Below, one piece after another: positions 14,080-22,715 of a DNA stretch of 64,000 bases. Origin of the DNA: Domibacillus indicus. Its GTDB lineage: Bacteria; Bacillota; Bacilli; Bacillales; Domibacillaceae. The DNA lies in the NCBI RefSeq assembly GCF_023715895.1, contig NZ_JAMBOO010000004.1:310001-374000 (forward strand), read 5' to 3'. Each line of letters begins with the position of its first letter. Position 1 is the first letter of the stretch. The notes beneath the pieces are model-generated. The model had not been told where the DNA came from. It made no database searches and saw nothing but the letters and a program-made list of their open reading frames with translations. The position numbers and the translations under genes were made by a program.

Positions 14080-14880
14080 TTGTTTAAAGGGTTTTACACT
14101 GCTGCCTCAGGCATGATTGCCCAGCAGCGGCGCACTGAAATTTTAACGAACAACATGTCAAATGCGAATACACCGGGCTACAAAGCAGACCAGACGAGTG
14201 TAAGAGCTTTTCCGGAAATGCTTTTAAAGCGGATGGATAAAACATCTATACCGGTCGAAAATAAATTAAATGTGCCGCTTGAGCCGCAAATCGGCGCGCT
14301 CAATACTGGCGTCTACTTACAAGAAACAATGCCTAATTTCCGTCAGGGTGACGTTCGGGAAACAGGGCTGAAAACAGATCTCGCTTTACAGGGAGAGTCT
14401 GTTTTCTTTGCCGTTCAAAACGGAGCCGGTGAACCGCGCTATACAAGAAATGGGAATTTTACACTGGATTTGGAAGGATACTTAACAACAGCCTCTGGCT
14501 TCTACGTACAGGATACAGAAGGACGCCGTATTCAGCTGTCTTCTGATCAATTTGAAGTAGACAGCTCAGGCCAAATCACGGAAAATGGACAGCGGGTAGC
14601 ACAAATCGGTGTTGCCTATGCCGAAAACCCAAATGATTTAATGAAAGAGGGAGACGGCCTGTACCGAATTGACGGAGCAGCTCTTCCAAATGCGTTCGAG
14701 AGCGAGGATGCCGTGTTTTCTATTCAGCAGGCGGCCCTAGAAGGTTCAAATACGGATACAGCTCGAACGATGACCGATATGATGACAGCTTACCGTTCAT
14801 TTGAAGCAAACCAGAAGGTGCTGACTGCTTACGACCGCAGCATGGAAAAAGCGGCGAACGAGATCGGGCGCGTAACGTAA
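14080..14880 (+). CDS. flhO: Flagellar hook-basal body protein FlhO
   Basis: 266 residues from TTG at 14080, since TTGAGGTG lies upstream and the N-terminus then reads FKGFYTAASGMIAQQRRTE as in the family. The N-terminal rod motif ILTNNMSNANTPGYK and the C-terminal helix MMTAYRSFEANQKVLTAYD are complete. FlhO and FlhP form the distal rod of the flagellar axial structure. The gene is followed by flhP after 13 bases. Confidence 0.9.
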   Translation: MFKGFYTAASGMIAQQRRTEILTNNMSNANTPGYKADQTSVRAFPEMLLKRMDKTSIPVENKLNVPLEPQIGALNTGVYLQETMPNFRQGDVRETGLKTDLALQGESVFFAVQNGAGEPRYTRNGNFTLDLEGYLTTASGFYVQDTEGRRIQLSSDQFEVDSSGQITENGQRVAQIGVAYAENPNDLMKEGDGLYRIDGAALPNAFESEDAVFSIQQAALEGSNTDTARTMTDMMTAYRSFEANQKVLTAYDRSMEKAANEIGRVT

Positions 14881-14893
14881 AGGAGAACGCAGA

Positions 14894-15682
14894 ATGAACA
14901 GAACTATGATCAATGCGGTGAATACGATGTCACAGCTTCAAAAAAAGATGGACGTAACGAGCAATAACATCGCGAACATCAATACAGCAGGATACAAACG
15001 AAGCGAAGCCACGTTTGCCGATTTGATTCATCAGCAGGCCAATAATATGGAACCTCAAAGCGAAGACGCAGGAAGACTGACGCCATCTGGCCTCCGTCTT
15101 GGAGTCGGTGCCCAGATGGCGCAGGCACAAATGGTTGGAACGCAGGGTACGCTGCAGCAGACAGGACGCACATTGGATATTGCCCTATCCAAGCCGAATC
15201 AGTTTTTTAAAGTGCTGGTAGAGGATGAGCAGGGCAACAACCGCGTACATTACACACGAGACGGCTCGTTTTCTGTGACACCGGCTGGCGGAGGCAATGT
15301 GATGCTCGTCACATCGGAAGGATACCCAGTGCTTGATGAACGGGATAACCCGATTGTGCTGCCTGAGAATGAAATGGAAAACCAGGCAGGGACCCTGGTT
15401 GGGCTCGTCCAGGTAGACAAGCCGCAATTTTTAGAGCGGGCGTCCCAAAATCTGCTTGTGCTGCCGGAGAACCCGGCCACAGCCGAAAATCAAATTCTGC
15501 GTAATTTGAGTACGGCTGAGCGCCAGCAGGCGGGTATTCAAACAGGGGCCCTTGAAATGTCCAATGTTGACTTTTCAAAAGAAATGAGCGACCTGATGAT
15601 TACCCAGCGCTCTTATCAATTTCAATCAAAGGCGATTTCAATCGCTGATCAAATGCTTGGCTTAATTAACGGGGTCAGATAA
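14894..15682 (+). CDS. flhP: Flagellar hook-basal body protein FlhP
   Basis: A 262-residue paralogue of FlhO with N-terminal motif VTSNNIANINTAGYKRSEA and C-terminal MITQRSYQFQSKAISIADQM. It is a rod or hook-adapter component exported by the flagellar type III system. AAAGGAGAA precedes the ATG. It forms an operon with flhO and probably also with the next two genes. Confidence 0.9.
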   Translation: MNRTMINAVNTMSQLQKKMDVTSNNIANINTAGYKRSEATFADLIHQQANNMEPQSEDAGRLTPSGLRLGVGAQMAQAQMVGTQGTLQQTGRTLDIALSKPNQFFKVLVEDEQGNNRVHYTRDGSFSVTPAGGGNVMLVTSEGYPVLDERDNPIVLPENEMENQAGTLVGLVQVDKPQFLERASQNLLVLPENPATAENQILRNLSTAERQQAGIQTGALEMSNVDFSKEMSDLMITQRSYQFQSKAISIADQMLGLINGVR

Positions 15683-15698
15683 AGGGGAAGGATTAATT

Positions 15699-15902
15699 GT
15701 GACAAATGGATTGAAGCGGACAAAACAAACCCGCCTTACCCCCCTTGGCAGATTTGTTTTGTCATTGTTTTTCATTGTCCTGACCGCCATTATCGGTGCG
15801 CTGATTGGATACAGTATTATCGGGAGTGGAAACCCGATCGATGTATTTAAATGGGACACGTGGATGAATTTATATGACGTAGTCGTAAACAGTCTTTTTT
15901 AA
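15699..15902 (+). CDS. EpuA-type small membrane protein
   Basis: 67 residues with a basic N-terminus and one membrane helix (about 18-40), followed by [27 protein letters not shown]. This GYxxIGxGNPxDVxxxxTW pattern fits the EpuA family, often misnamed RNA polymerase subunit beta. The start is GTG with AAGGGGAAGG upstream. Function is unknown. It lies between flhP and fabZ and is likely cotranscribed with them. Confidence 0.7.
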   Translation: MTNGLKRTKQTRLTPLGRFVLSLFFIVLTAIIGALIGYSIIGSGNPIDVFKWDTWMNLYDVVVNSLF

Positions 15903-15915
15903 GGTGGGTGCTAGT

Positions 15916-16335
15916 ATGGATATTCGTGAAATTAAAGAAACAATTCCGCATCGCTATCCGTTTCTGCTTGTAGACCGGATTCTTGAGGTCGAGGAAGGAA
16001 AGCGTGCGGTCGGCATTAAAAACGTGACTGCTAATGAAGAATTTTTTAATGGTCATTTTCCGGACTATCCGGTTATGCCGGGCGTATTAATCGTGGAAGC
16101 ACTGGCGCAGGTAGGTGCAGTCGCGATGTTGAAAAAAGAAGAAAACAAAGGCCGTCTTGCTTTTTTCGCCGGCATCGACAATTGCCGGTTTAAACGGCAG
16201 GTTGTTCCGGGTGACCAGCTTCGCCTTGAGGTGGAGATGACACGCCTGCGCGGCTCGATTGGAAAAGCAAAAGCGACAGCGACAGTAGACGGCGAGCTTG
16301 TTTGTGAAGCTGACCTAATGTTTGCTCTAGAATAG
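15916..16335 (+). CDS. fabZ: 3-hydroxyacyl-[acyl-carrier-protein] dehydratase
   Basis: 139 residues, the normal length. The hot-dog fold carries His47 and Glu61 in [20 protein letters not shown], the catalytic pair. It dehydrates beta-hydroxyacyl-ACP in fatty acid elongation. ATG at 15916 is chosen over GTG at 15904 because TAAGGTGGGTG lies just upstream. Confidence 0.95.
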   Translation: MDIREIKETIPHRYPFLLVDRILEVEEGKRAVGIKNVTANEEFFNGHFPDYPVMPGVLIVEALAQVGAVAMLKKEENKGRLAFFAGIDNCRFKRQVVPGDQLRLEVEMTRLRGSIGKAKATATVDGELVCEADLMFALE

Positions 16336-16340
16336 GAGAA

Positions 16341-16380
16341 AGCGGTGCTGCCATTTTTTATATGGCAGTACCGTTTTTTA
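16341..16380 (+). terminator. Terminator of fabZ
   Basis: CGGTGCTGCCAT pairs with ATGGCAGTACCG across a T-rich loop, followed by six T. Confidence 0.9.
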
Positions 16381-16489
16381 TTTTATACTTGTGCCCCTTT
16401 TATAAAAAAACGGATATTTTGACCAATTGCGGGAAACAATACATCACGTAAGAGGATCAATTCTACAGAAATGAAAGGGGCTTTTTTAG

Positions 16490-16822
16490 ATGAATGCAAA
16501 GTTATTTAAATTAGTGGGCGGTTCTTTGCTTGCGACAATGATTTTAGCTGGGTGCGGCGGCGGCCAGGATGAGGAAGAGCAGCAGGAGGATCAGCAGGAA
16601 CAGCAGGATAATGGCACCGATACACAAAATGAAAATGATGTGATGGATGGCGAACAGGATATAGAGGAAGATGTGAATGAAGGCGAGCAGGATTTGGAAG
16701 AAGGCGTAGATCAAGGTGAACAGGGTGTAGATCAAGGAGAGCAGGATCTGCAAGAGAACATTGATGAAGGTCAGAATGAGCTCGAAGATAACGGAAACAA
16801 CAACAATAACAACAACCAATAA
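16490..16822 (+). CDS. Small acidic lipoprotein with low-complexity repeats
   Basis: 110 residues. A lipobox LAGC (Cys22) follows a hydrophobic signal, so the protein should be lipid-anchored outside the membrane. The mature part is almost only Glu, Gln, Asp, Asn and Gly, with a degenerate unit of about seven residues (GEQDLEE, GVDQGEQ, GVDQGEQ, DLQENID) and an Asn-rich tail. No folded domain is recognisable. The unit may form a helical stalk or bind cations, which is inference. GAAAGGGG precedes the ATG. Confidence 0.75.
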   Translation: MNAKLFKLVGGSLLATMILAGCGGGQDEEEQQEDQQEQQDNGTDTQNENDVMDGEQDIEEDVNEGEQDLEEGVDQGEQGVDQGEQDLQENIDEGQNELEDNGNNNNNNNQ

Positions 16823-16825
16823 TCA

Positions 16826-16866
16826 AAAGAAAGCATCGGGCGCCAGGTCTCCGATGCTTCTTTTAT
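16826..16866 (+). terminator. Terminator of the acidic lipoprotein gene
   Basis: AAGCATCGG and CCGATGCTT form the stem, followed by CTTTTA. Confidence 0.8.
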
Positions 16867-16960
16867 GAACAAAAAATTTTGTCACCGGTTCAAAAGTATG
16901 ATAGAGTATAAGAGTTATTATTCTAAAGAAGTCAATGAGGCTATTTCTAGGAGGTACCTA

Positions 16961-17544
16961 TTGGCAATGTCCATCTTAAGTGGTTTATCACACGGTATTA
17001 AAATTAGCATTACCCGTTCTATTACAACGGCGTTTGAACAATATATGGCCAATATCATGTGGGAGGAAGAAGCTTATAGCCCCGCTGATTTCATGAAGGA
17101 ATGGCAGAGCTATATTCATAAGCATGCTTCCTGGTATCATGATGTGCCGGACGATGTGAAAAACGATCCGCGGTTTCATGAAGAGCTGGCTGGTAAAATC
17201 AATCAAGTCGTCGCAAAAATTTTCTCGGAAGAACCAACAGCCGAGCAAATTGAGACATTGAATGCACAGCAGGAAAAGCTTGGAACCGATTACGATTTCT
17301 CATGTAAAGCGGAAGCCCGTTTTTATATTGATTTTTTAAATGAATACGAAAAAAAAAAGCCGAAGGGCTAAGTCCGGCCGATGAACAGGACTTAGCACTG
17401 GCTTCGCTGCTGTATGCCGAGGTGTATGATGAAAATCTGCCGATGCAGTCATACACAAAACAGGATATCTCTTATATTATCCAGCTGCTTCAGCAGACGC
17501 TTCAAACTGGCCAGGACGGACTCCGGTCGGATATTATTCATTGA
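16961..17544 (+). CDS. Unknown protein encoded in two frames joined at A AAA AAG (possible -1 frameshift)
   Basis: The first frame runs from TTG 16961 (GGAGG six bases upstream) to TAA 17369-17371, giving 136 residues. A coherent second frame follows without a gap: from GCC at 17359 it reads AEGLSPADEQDLALASLLYAE and continues for 61 codons to TGA 17542-17544. The frames meet at ten consecutive A (17349-17358) then G. In the first frame this is A AAA AAG, the slippery heptamer of E. coli dnaX, and a -1 slip leads exactly into the second frame. The joined product would be about 190 residues, mostly helical, with no recognised family. Alternatives are a homopolymer sequencing error or a recent inactivating mutation. 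Confidence 0.65.
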
Positions 17545-17547
17545 TTG

Positions 17548-17579
17548 AACGCTTCCCCTTAAAGGGAGGCGTTTTTTTA
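17548..17579 (+). terminator. Terminator between convergent genes
   Basis: AACGCTTCCCC and GGGAGGCGTT flank a short loop and are followed by seven T. It lies just after the second-frame stop at 17544, supporting that frame as real. Confidence 0.85.
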
Positions 17580-17996
17580 TTGCTCTACTTTAGGGCGGCT
17601 GTGGAGAGCTTCTGTAAACGCCTCAAGCAGCTTTTCTCCAGAAAGGCCTTCTTTTACAAGAGAATGAAGAACCTGCTTGGCATATTCGTTTCGCATCTGG
17701 CGCAGCTGTGCATCAAATAAAATACTTGTACCGTTCTCCAAAAGCTCGAAGGAACGGATCGATACGGTAAACATCGCCGGGTCATTGCCGCGATGTGAAA
17801 TGGCGACACGTGCCGTCAGCTGCTCATCCTGTTCGAAAGTACGGACCAGCTGTACATCTTCTTCTTGTAAAAAGAGCTCAATCAGCCATGAGCGCTGTTC
17901 ATCTTCACGGTTAATAATGAGGCCGTCCTGAAGCGGGACTGGAGTCATCTCTCCCTTTTTTTCGAAAAAAAAGGCTGCCACTTTAAAGGTTTTCAA
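17577..17996 (-). CDS. ywpF: YwpF-like protein
   Basis: 139 residues from TTG at 17996, reading KTFKVAAFFFEKKGEM; AGAGGAG lies upstream. The DGLIINREDEQRSWLIE block and C-terminal YAKQVLHSLVKEGLSGEKLLEAF match my memory of the YwpF family of Bacillus, and the position after fabZ agrees. The function is unknown; no membrane or signal segment is seen. In-frame GTG at 18005 is an alternative start but sits 2 bases from the ribosome binding site. An extension to 18173 is open but has no start signal. Confidence 0.65.
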   Translation of the reverse strand: MKTFKVAAFFFEKKGEMTPVPLQDGLIINREDEQRSWLIELFLQEEDVQLVRTFEQDEQLTARVAISHRGNDPAMFTVSIRSFELLENGTSILFDAQLRQMRNEYAKQVLHSLVKEGLSGEKLLEAFTEALHSRPKVEQ

Positions 17997-18188
17997 GTCG
18001 TTCACGCTCCTCTCAAGAAAGCGATTTATTAAAGAAAGTATAACAAGAATTAAACGAAAAATCATTTTTTGACCAAAAGGGATCGCTTCCATCAAACAGG
18101 AAAGAAAAATATTTCCCATAATTAAACCAAAAATGGGAAGAACATAAAGGAAATGAACTTTGTGTAAACCCATGTTTTTCCTTTATGC

Positions 18189-18231
18189 TAAAGCCAGCCC
18201 AAATTAGTGGGGTCTTCTGGCTGATTTTTTT
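18189..18231 (+). terminator. Terminator-like hairpin before the transposon
   Basis: AGCCAG-CCC and GGGG-CTGGCT pair imperfectly and are followed by GATTTTTTT. No gene ends directly upstream on this strand, so it may shield the element or be a remnant. The rest of 17997-18249 holds only the ywpF upstream region, with a candidate minus-strand TATACT at 18037-18042. Confidence 0.5.
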
Positions 18232-18249
18232 GTATTTGCTGCTTAGTAG

Positions 18250-18279
18250 TTGAAACATATGTTTCCTTTTTGATATAAT
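18250..18279 (+). promoter_or_regulatory. Promoter of tnpB
   Basis: TTGAAA (18250-18255), an 18-base spacer and TATAAT (18274-18279). The -35 overlaps the left-end palindrome. Confidence 0.65.
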
Positions 18280-18309
18280 TTATTTGTTAAATATTGGAGG
18301 TGGATTGAG

Positions 18310-19461
18310 ATGATGCTGAATTACCGCTTCGAAATTTTTCCGAATGAGGAACAAAAAAGTACCCTTCACTCATGGGTTGACCTCTGCCGCCAGCAGTATA
18401 ATTCCGCTCTTCTCGATAAACAAAGGGCCTATCAAAAAAACAAGAAAAACCTGACTAAATCTGAGCTTAGTGCCCTGTTAACCCGATCTAAGAAACACCA
18501 TCCATGTCTCAAAAAAATGCCTTCTCAGCCCCTTCAGGAAACACTGGACAGGCTGGGAAAAGCGTTTGATCAATTCTTTAAAAAAGAAGCCTGCTACCCT
18601 AAGGTGAAAAAACATAAAGACTACCATTCGATTACATTCACACAGTTTGGCATGAGTAAACAAAAAGATAAGAAAGGAAAAATTCATATCGTCCGGCGGG
18701 CCGTTTCCTTCGGAAAAGGAGGAAAGCTCCTCATTTCTAAACTGGGCTTAGTGGATATCCGCCTCCACCGGAAACTGGATGGCAAAGTCAAACAGGTGAT
18801 CATTAAGCGCCAGAATGGGCGCTGGTTTGCTATTTTCTGTGTCGAAAGACAGGCAGACCCGCCGCAGGCTGTCCATCAAGGCTCTAAAACAGCCGGTGTT
18901 GATGTCGGCATCAACAAATATGCCGTTCTGTCGAACGGCGAAGAAATTCTACACCCTGGTTTTCTCCGTAAGGAGGAGAAAAAGCTCAAGCGTGCCCAGA
19001 AGAAACTGTCGAGAAAGAAAAAAGGCTCCTCAAACTGGCAGAAACAAGCGGCCAGGCTGCAGAAGATTCATACGAAGGTGGCGAACCAGCGGAAGGATTT
19101 CCTGCATAAAACAGCGTTCCGCCTTTCAAATACCTACAGTGTCATTTGTGTAGAGGATCTGAACATCCGCAATCTGGTGAAAAACCGGAAAGTGTCCAAA
19201 TCAATTCATGATGCAGGCTGGGGACTGTTCCGCCAGTTTCTGGCGTACAAATGCGAGCGCAATGGCGGCCAGCTAGTCAAAGTGAAGCCGCATTTCACCA
19301 CCCAGGATTGTTCAGGCTGTGGAAAAAGGGTAAAAAAATCCCTTTCCGTCCGAACGCATGCCTGTCCGGATTGCGGTCTTGTGCTGGACCGTGACCATAA
19401 TGCCGCCTTAAACATTGAAAAAGCCGGGCTGGCCCAGATAGGGCTCATTCCGGCAAAATAA
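18310..19461 (+). CDS. tnpB: TnpB RNA-guided endonuclease (OrfB transposase-associated)
   Basis: 383 residues. The RuvC catalytic triad appears intact: Asp198 in GVDVGINKYAV, Glu282 in CVEDLNI and Asp362 in DRDHNAALNI. A zinc ribbon lies between the last two (Cys334, Cys337, Cys352, Cys355). The N-terminal half is basic with the usual helix-turn-helix and wedge regions. TnpB proteins are RNA-guided DNA nucleases that help tnpA-mobilised elements persist (known for ISDra2). Here tnpA is missing, so movement would need a helper. GGAGGTGG precedes ATG ATG. Confidence 0.9.
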   Translation: MMLNYRFEIFPNEEQKSTLHSWVDLCRQQYNSALLDKQRAYQKNKKNLTKSELSALLTRSKKHHPCLKKMPSQPLQETLDRLGKAFDQFFKKEACYPKVKKHKDYHSITFTQFGMSKQKDKKGKIHIVRRAVSFGKGGKLLISKLGLVDIRLHRKLDGKVKQVIIKRQNGRWFAIFCVERQADPPQAVHQGSKTAGVDVGINKYAVLSNGEEILHPGFLRKEEKKLKRAQKKLSRKKKGSSNWQKQAARLQKIHTKVANQRKDFLHKTAFRLSNTYSVICVEDLNIRNLVKNRKVSKSIHDAGWGLFRQFLAYKCERNGGQLVKVKPHFTTQDCSGCGKRVKKSLSVRTHACPDCGLVLDRDHNAALNIEKAGLAQIGLIPAK

Positions 19462-19590
19462 TTTCTTTACAACTGTAGGTCGAGGTCCCGCCCGAACAGT
19501 ATAAAACAACGCCTGTGGAGATGATGTAAGACCTTGTTCGGAAGAACAGGGCAGATATCGATGAAGCAGGAAAATCAATGAAGTCAGAGC
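19462..19590 (+). ncRNA. Likely omega/reRNA scaffold at the tnpB right end
   Basis: TnpB guide RNAs come from the 3' end of tnpB plus the right end of the element (known). Here CCGAACA (19492-19498) can pair with TGTTCGG (19535-19541), and the latter can instead form TGTTC-GGAA-GAACA (19535-19548). The final GATGAAGCAGGAA resembles scaffold ends of related elements. The usual last hairpin is not obvious, so the end may be truncated. Confidence 0.45.
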
Positions 19591-19761
19591 ATGTTTTTAA
19601 TGTCCCTGATAGAGATGCTCCATCAAATTGTGCAGCAATTAGTTGGAGAGGTTCACGTAACGGAAGTGCTTGTCCAGACGATTCGTTTTCTCAGTAAAAA
19701 GCAGGCTGACATGCAGACGGGTGAATCGCCCGGCGTCATTCAAACTGTACCGTTAATTTAG
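19591..19761 (+). pseudogene. Short open frame or gene remnant beside the transposon
   Basis: An open frame from ATG 19591 to TAG 19759-19761 reads MFLMSLIEMLHQIVQQLVGE and ends GVIQTVPLI, about 56 residues, amphipathic. There is no ribosome binding site. Further protein-like text follows in another frame (ERVIEDVIF, then GERIQRLEQQQQK to 19889) broken by stops. This looks like a decayed gene next to the insertion. I do not recognise the family. Confidence 0.4.
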
Positions 19762-19891
19762 ATGTGAATCATGACAGAATAAGTTGAACGTGTGATCGAA
19801 GATGTAATTTTTTAGCTAGGCAAAACAAAATCCATTATTTAACATATTGGAGAACGAATCCAAAGATTAGAACAGCAGCAACAAAAGTAAA

Positions 19892-19913
19892 GGGCAGCCC
19901 TCTTGGCTGCCCC
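19892..19913 (-). terminator. Hairpin downstream of the SNF2 gene
   Basis: GGGCAGCC and GGCTGCCC form a perfect stem; on the minus strand TTTACTTTT follows. It probably ends the ywqB-ywqA transcript. Confidence 0.6.
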
Positions 19914-19967
19914 AGTCCCTTCATATCCCCATAACGGCGCCCGCCGCGTACCCCGCCTGCCATTCCT

Positions 19968-22715
19968 CTAGCGCAGGGCGGGGTTTTTATCTAAAGTAAA
20001 CAATTCCGCAAGCTCCCGATCGGTCATGCTGGCAATAAAAGCACCGCTTTGAATAATTTCGCTGCTTGCCGCCTGCTTTGATTCAATCATGGCGTCAATT
20101 TTTTCTTCAATGGTGCCGGTCGTGATAAATTTATGAACGTGGACAAACCGGCTTTGCCCAATTCGATAAGCCCGGTCGGTTGCCTGGTTTTCAACGGCCG
20201 GATTCCACCAGCGGTCATAATGAATCACATGATTGGCCGCTGTTAAATTTAATCCTGTGCCTCCAGCTTTTAAAGAAAGAAGGAAGAAAGGAAATTCTCC
20301 GTTTTGAAACTGCATCACAAGCTTATCCCGCTCCTGCTTTGGCGTAGCTCCGTTTAAGAAGGGAACCTGAATGCCAAATGCCCCGGACAGCTCCCGCTGA
20401 ATCATTTCCCCCATTCCGATATACTGCGTGAAAATCAAGCAGGCTTCTCCTTGTTCATAAATATTACCGGCAAGCTCCATCAGCTTCTCCATTTTCGAAG
20501 CGCGTTCCTGCACATCTTCCGGGTCGTCTTCTTTTAAGTAAAGAGCCGGATGGCTGCACAGCTGTTTTAATTGATTAAGCAGACGGAGAATCAGGCCCCG
20601 GCGTTCAAAAGCGGTCAGCTGGCCGATTTGATCCATCGTTTCACGAACAGCCTGCTCATATAAAACAGCCTGCTCTTTTGAAAGAGGGCAGTATTCTTTT
20701 TGCTCGACTTTGTCCGGCAGACCCAGTGCCGCTTCCGGATCTGTTTTCGTCCGCCGCAGCAGAAACGGCCGGATTTTTGCTTGTAAAGCAGCCACTCGCC
20801 CGGCATCATGTTCTTTTTCGATCGGTGCCATGTATGTTTTTTGAAACTGTGCCAGAGTGCCGAGCCAGCCCCGGTTTGTAAAGTCAAAAATCGTCCATAG
20901 CTCAGATAAGCGGTTTTCCATCGGTGTGCCGGTCAGGGCAATGGCATGGCGGCTTTTCAGCTTCCGAACAGCACGTGACTGTTTTGTGCCGGCATTTTTA
21001 ATGTTTTGCGCTTCATCCAGTGCCACTGTATTCCATTCTATTTTTTCGAGCGTGTCAAAATCAGAGTGAACAAGTCCATATGTGGTCAGGACAACGTCCG
21101 CGTTTGCGATGCTTTCTAAAAATGCTTCACCGCGCGGCCGGTCTTTTCCATAGTAAAGCATCACGGATAAATCAGGTGAGAAGGCGGCAAGCTCACGCTG
21201 CCAGTTGCCAAGAACAGATGTCGGGCAAATAATCAGGGCAGGGGTTTCCGGGCGCTCTCTTTTTTCCACATGCAGCAAATAGGAAATAAGCTGAACAGTT
21301 TTCCCGAGTCCCATATCATCTGCAAGGCAGGCGCCAAAACCGCATTCCCTCAGGAAAAGCAGCCAGCTCATACCAGCCAGCTGATACGGGCGTAATTCTC
21401 CGTGCAGCTTCTTCGGCGGCGAAAGGAGAGGGATATCCGCACCGCTTTTAAGCCGGTCTACCATCGCTTGAAGCGAGCGGTTAAGGCGAATGTGCACACG
21501 CGCTGCATCATCCGGGTCCGCAAATTCCTGATTCAGCACATCCACCACAGTTAAGCCTTCCTGTTTGGCGCGCTCCATCAGTGTTTTAATTTTTCGGATC
21601 ACATCCGGGTCCAGATGAACCCAGCGGCCGTTCGCTTTCACAAGGCGCGAGCCGGCTTCAGCAAGCGCTAAAAATTCTTCTTCTGTCATTTCTGCGCCGC
21701 CAAGCGCCACTTTAAAATCAAAATCCAAAATAGCGTTCATGCCGACAAAGGACTGCTTATTGCTATCACGCACGTCTGCGGCAACGGAAACAGCCGCCGA
21801 GCGCACAGATTCCCACCAGGGAGGCAGCAGCACCGGTATACCGAGGGCGGTGAGTTTTTCACCACGGTCAGTTAAAAAGGTGATCGCTTCTTCCTCGGAT
21901 AAGAAACGTTTTAATTTGCCCTCATCATCAAGCTCCGGAAACAGACGAAGCCAGCGCCCAAGCTCTTCCTGCGCCGCTTCCAAAAACGGTTCTGCTGATT
22001 TCGGCAATTTTTTGTCCAGCTCATACACTTTTTCAGATGGCTTCCTGCGCAGTAAGATCGCCTCAAGCGTCCAGCTTCCGTCATCGGACTGCGGCTCGGA
22101 TAATCGCAGTCCCGGTTCGAAGGCAGCCGGCTCTCCGTCGGCCAGGTACTCCTTAAGCCGTTCCGCGTCAAAATAACGGTTCAGTTCATCCATCGTCAGC
22201 CGGGTGCCGACCGCATCGGTTACCGCTGTTATATTAGGATGTGCCTCCGAGGCAAGAGCGGGGAAAATCCGCTCTACAAACGACTGGCGGCTTTCACCAT
22301 AAATAGGTTCCCGCCAAAACGATTCGGCAAATTCATCGTATACCTCTTCCGGCACAGTCCATTGCACGCCATCCTCCTGAAAAGAAGGCATCACGTCAAA
22401 AACGGCTTCATAAAGAACAGGGGCGCATGCGAGGCTGAAATGGCCTGCTTCATCCCAATCAAAGCGGGCAAACCGGTTGAAATGCTCCGCTTTAAAAAGA
22501 GACGCCCATTCAAACGGCGTCAGCCGGACAGCCGGCTCTCCGTCTTGTGTAGCAATGGTCAGTTTTGTTCCGTAAAAGCTTTCCGCGTGTCCGCCGAACA
22601 GGAGACGCGTCCAAGAATCAAAAGGCAATGGCGCACCGTTCGCATCCATTGCCCACAAATAAAAAAAGCCTTGTTCAAATTGTGTAACAAGATGAACCGT
22701 TTTAAGATTAATCAT
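19968..22715 (-). CDS. ywqA: SNF2-family DNA-dependent ATPase (YwqA-like)
   Basis: 915 residues from ATG 22715. The N-terminal 400 residues are the bacterial SNF2-associated region. The ATPase core has motif I DDMGLGKT, motif II DEAQ, motif III LTGTPMENRLSELW, and in the C-terminal half LSLKAGGTGLNLTAANHVIHYDRWWNPAVENQATDRAYRIGQ in segments (motifs V-VI). Such proteins are translocases acting on DNA-protein complexes; the bacterial target is not well known. It overlaps the upstream partner gene by 8 bases, so the two are translationally coupled. Confidence 0.88.
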   Translation of the reverse strand: MINLKTVHLVTQFEQGFFYLWAMDANGAPLPFDSWTRLLFGGHAESFYGTKLTIATQDGEPAVRLTPFEWASLFKAEHFNRFARFDWDEAGHFSLACAPVLYEAVFDVMPSFQEDGVQWTVPEEVYDEFAESFWREPIYGESRQSFVERIFPALASEAHPNITAVTDAVGTRLTMDELNRYFDAERLKEYLADGEPAAFEPGLRLSEPQSDDGSWTLEAILLRRKPSEKVYELDKKLPKSAEPFLEAAQEELGRWLRLFPELDDEGKLKRFLSEEEAITFLTDRGEKLTALGIPVLLPPWWESVRSAAVSVAADVRDSNKQSFVGMNAILDFDFKVALGGAEMTEEEFLALAEAGSRLVKANGRWVHLDPDVIRKIKTLMERAKQEGLTVVDVLNQEFADPDDAARVHIRLNRSLQAMVDRLKSGADIPLLSPPKKLHGELRPYQLAGMSWLLFLRECGFGACLADDMGLGKTVQLISYLLHVEKRERPETPALIICPTSVLGNWQRELAAFSPDLSVMLYYGKDRPRGEAFLESIANADVVLTTYGLVHSDFDTLEKIEWNTVALDEAQNIKNAGTKQSRAVRKLKSRHAIALTGTPMENRLSELWTIFDFTNRGWLGTLAQFQKTYMAPIEKEHDAGRVAALQAKIRPFLLRRTKTDPEAALGLPDKVEQKEYCPLSKEQAVLYEQAVRETMDQIGQLTAFERRGLILRLLNQLKQLCSHPALYLKEDDPEDVQERASKMEKLMELAGNIYEQGEACLIFTQYIGMGEMIQRELSGAFGIQVPFLNGATPKQERDKLVMQFQNGEFPFFLLSLKAGGTGLNLTAANHVIHYDRWWNPAVENQATDRAYRIGQSRFVHVHKFITTGTIEEKIDAMIESKQAASSEIIQSGAFIASMTDRELAELFTLDKNPALR

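Larger units (their letters stand above)
18240..19590 (+). mobile_element. IS200/IS605-family tnpB-only element (IS1341 type)
   Basis: A single tnpB gene with no tnpA on either side. The left side has the perfect palindrome GAAACATATGTTTC (18252-18265), a typical end hairpin. The right side after tnpB holds a structured stretch ending near GATGAAGCAGGAA (about 19560-19572). No terminal inverted repeats or target duplication are expected in this family. Exact ends cannot be set from one copy. Confidence 0.65.

Noticed and set aside
17997-18173. N-terminal hydrophobic extension of the YwpF-like protein
   Set aside because: The frame is open but has no ribosome binding site, and YwpF-type proteins start near KTFK. 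AT-rich DNA easily gives hydrophobic text.
18160-18230. A small RNA from TTGTGT-18-TATGCT to the following terminator
   Set aside because: The start point would fall inside the 5' arm of the hairpin, so no functional terminator would form.
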